Source: Nostoc foliaceum FACHB-393 (GTDB lineage: Bacteria; Cyanobacteriota; Cyanobacteriia; Cyanobacteriales; Nostocaceae). Taken from it: a DNA stretch of 64,000 nucleotides. Positions within the stretch are counted from its first letter, which is position 1; every line of letters begins with the position of its first letter. Positions 62,923-64,000 of this stretch are shown here, in pieces. A program made the translations under genes and the position numbers. The notes beneath the pieces are model-generated. The model searched no databases. It was not told the origin of the DNA and saw nothing but the letters and a program-made list of their open reading frames with translations. The stretch covers positions 124,001 through 188,000 of the forward strand of contig NZ_JACJTD010000007.1 of assembly GCF_014698505.1 (NCBI RefSeq), written 5' to 3'.

Positions 62923-64000
62923 TCAAGGTAGCCACCGCGGACGAAATCCGGCTAAGGGGAGTTGTTCTGGTCTAATTTCAACAGTCGCAGCATCGGCGAT
63001 GGGCAACAAAGGCATTAACCACAGACTACTGGTTGCGATCGCATCTCCATCATCAGTTTTCAAAGTGTTTGGGGGTAATGATGCTGTCGTATTTGTTTGC
63101 GGTACTACTTGGTCAAATAACAAGCCTAAACCATCGGCAGATAAACTCATTTGCACATTCCGTTGAGCGGGAGGCAGTACTAGCAGTGGCTTCTGTTGCC
63201 CGGTTTTCAGATCGATTGCCACCACATAAGGCTGTTCTATGTATTGTTCCTTGGATACTAGCTGTGTCAGCAAGCAGTAGATGGTAGGTGAGGCAATATC
63301 AAATTGGCAGCTGAGAATTGAGCCTGTTGTTTTTAATAGTTGTTTCTGCACACCTTGGTTTGTCACCAAAAACAAATCTCGTGTGTAATCTGTATTAAAC
63401 TTTACCATCGCCGCTTGAGAGCCATCTTTGGAGAAAGCCTGTACCAAACCAAACTGCGGTAGAAAATCTAGGGGTTTACTGGCATCACCTTGCAGTGGTA
63501 GGATAGCCGCTCCCTGTCCTTGGGCAACTGCTACGGCTTTACTATCTGGGGTGATCATAAAGTCTCCCCCAGGTTGGCTTTCCAAACGTTTAGGGGTGGG
63601 TTTTTCTGCTGAAGCGTCGCTGGTTGCTGGCATAAACCATAGTCCAAAGTCGCCGGGATTAGTTTTGTTTCCCCGCTGGATCACAATAGTTTGCCCATCA
63701 GGTGATAAGTCAAATTTCAGGTTTTGATAATCTTTGCTATCTAAAATCAGGTCAACTCTACCTGCTGGTTCTACTTCTTGTCCAGATTTACCAGAAACGC
63801 CTGTTGTCACTGTGTAAAGTTGGGCTGATAGTAAGTCTTGGTTATTGGTGGTACGAGCAGAAAATAAAATTTTCTCCCCATCAGGAAACGACTCAAAGTC
63901 CATTACTATCAGGTCTTTGGGGGTAAGTAGCCTTTTTTGTTCTTCGGTTAAGTTGTAAAGAACTAATCGTCCCTGTTCTTCTTGATCGGTTCCTATGTAA
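62923..64000 (-). CDS. TolB/WD40-like beta-propeller protein, partial
   Basis: The frame is open to the right edge of the window (YIGTDQEEQGRLVLYNLTEE precedes the first internal methionine at 63903), so the 5' part lies beyond the window. The 359 visible codons hold beta-propeller-like repeats: DGEKILFSARTTNNQDLLSAQLY, FDLSPDGQTIVIQRGN, FMITPDSKAVAVAQGQG, QAFSKDGSQAAMV, MSLSADGLGLLF, each with the S-x-D-G turn of TolB-type propellers. It ends ALAGFRPRWLP-like. Location cannot be told without the N-terminus. Converges with the TauE/SafE gene. Confidence 0.75.
   Translation of the reverse strand, partial: YIGTDQEEQGRLVLYNLTEEQKRLLTPKDLIVMDFESFPDGEKILFSARTTNNQDLLSAQLYTVTTGVSGKSGQEVEPAGRVDLILDSKDYQNLKFDLSPDGQTIVIQRGNKTNPGDFGLWFMPATSDASAEKPTPKRLESQPGGDFMITPDSKAVAVAQGQGAAILPLQGDASKPLDFLPQFGLVQAFSKDGSQAAMVKFNTDYTRDLFLVTNQGVQKQLLKTTGSILSCQFDIASPTIYCLLTQLVSKEQYIEQPYVVAIDLKTGQQKPLLVLPPAQRNVQMSLSADGLGLLFDQVVPQTNTTASLPPNTLKTDDGDAIATSSLWLMPLLPIADAATVEIRPEQLPLAGFRPRWLP

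Overview
The window is chromosomal DNA of a filamentous, Nostoc-like cyanobacterium. The evidence is the dense scatter of the cyanobacterial octamer GCGATCGC, the short heptamer-type repeats between genes (variants of GTCATTA and TAGTTAG), and many genes known mainly from cyanobacteria: Psb34, a CruA-type lycopene cyclase, the ThiO-ThiG fusion, a GlpX-type FBP/SBPase, a Hik2/CSK-type kinase, a CCB1-like cytochrome b6f assembly factor, and DUF1830, DUF3155, DUF3598, DUF3611 and DUF4079 proteins. No rRNA, tRNA, CRISPR array, prophage or complete insertion sequence was seen. Most of the window is ordinary core genome with small islands of decay and repeats.

Layout. 1-11 kb: a STAS protein cut by the window edge, ClpS, a CPBP protease, a DICT/degenerate-HD regulator overlapping a pentapeptide-repeat gene, a radical SAM protein, small membrane proteins, an orphan ABC ATPase and an atypical OmpR-type response regulator. 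11-20 kb: bolA-grxD, an acyltransferase, tadA, a 123-bp multi-hairpin element, grxC, glpX and hemA. 20-25 kb: an ArsR-type regulator with a clear operator, a Uma2 nuclease, a decayed histidine kinase ending at a MITE-like element, a deleted copy of the livG tail, livG-livM, and a probable toxin-antitoxin pair. 25-35 kb: pgi, ftsX, a DUF3598 protein, a second Uma2 nuclease, aat, and the serS-rseP-nth-rpsN cluster. 35-45 kb: DUF3611, PadR with CCB1, DUF3155, the Hik2-like kinase, an SLH protein and its paralogue without SLH domains, a large TPR protein and psb34 (only 59 codons). 45-58 kb: thiO-thiG, a ferredoxin divergent from cimA, an MscS channel, a fragment of a Rieske/PAO-type oxygenase, a TerB-like protein, a 1.1-kb gene-poor stretch, cruA and a coiled-coil protein. 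59-62.7 kb: a three-gene run of a class-V PLP enzyme, a sulfite oxidase and a TauE/SafE sulfite exporter. The window ends inside a beta-propeller gene.

The most interesting candidate system is the 59.07-62.74 kb run. One gene could release sulfite (or alanine plus a sulfur species) from a cysteine-type substrate, the next could oxidise sulfite to sulfate, and the third could export sulfur oxyanions. Second in interest is repeat-derived DNA inside three enzyme genes: a heptamer repeat in cimA, a G-rich low-complexity insert and a 24-bp palindrome in thiO-thiG, and a G-rich insert in cruA. Third is the structured 123-bp element at 15.9 kb. All functions are inferred from reading the sequence; no database search was run.
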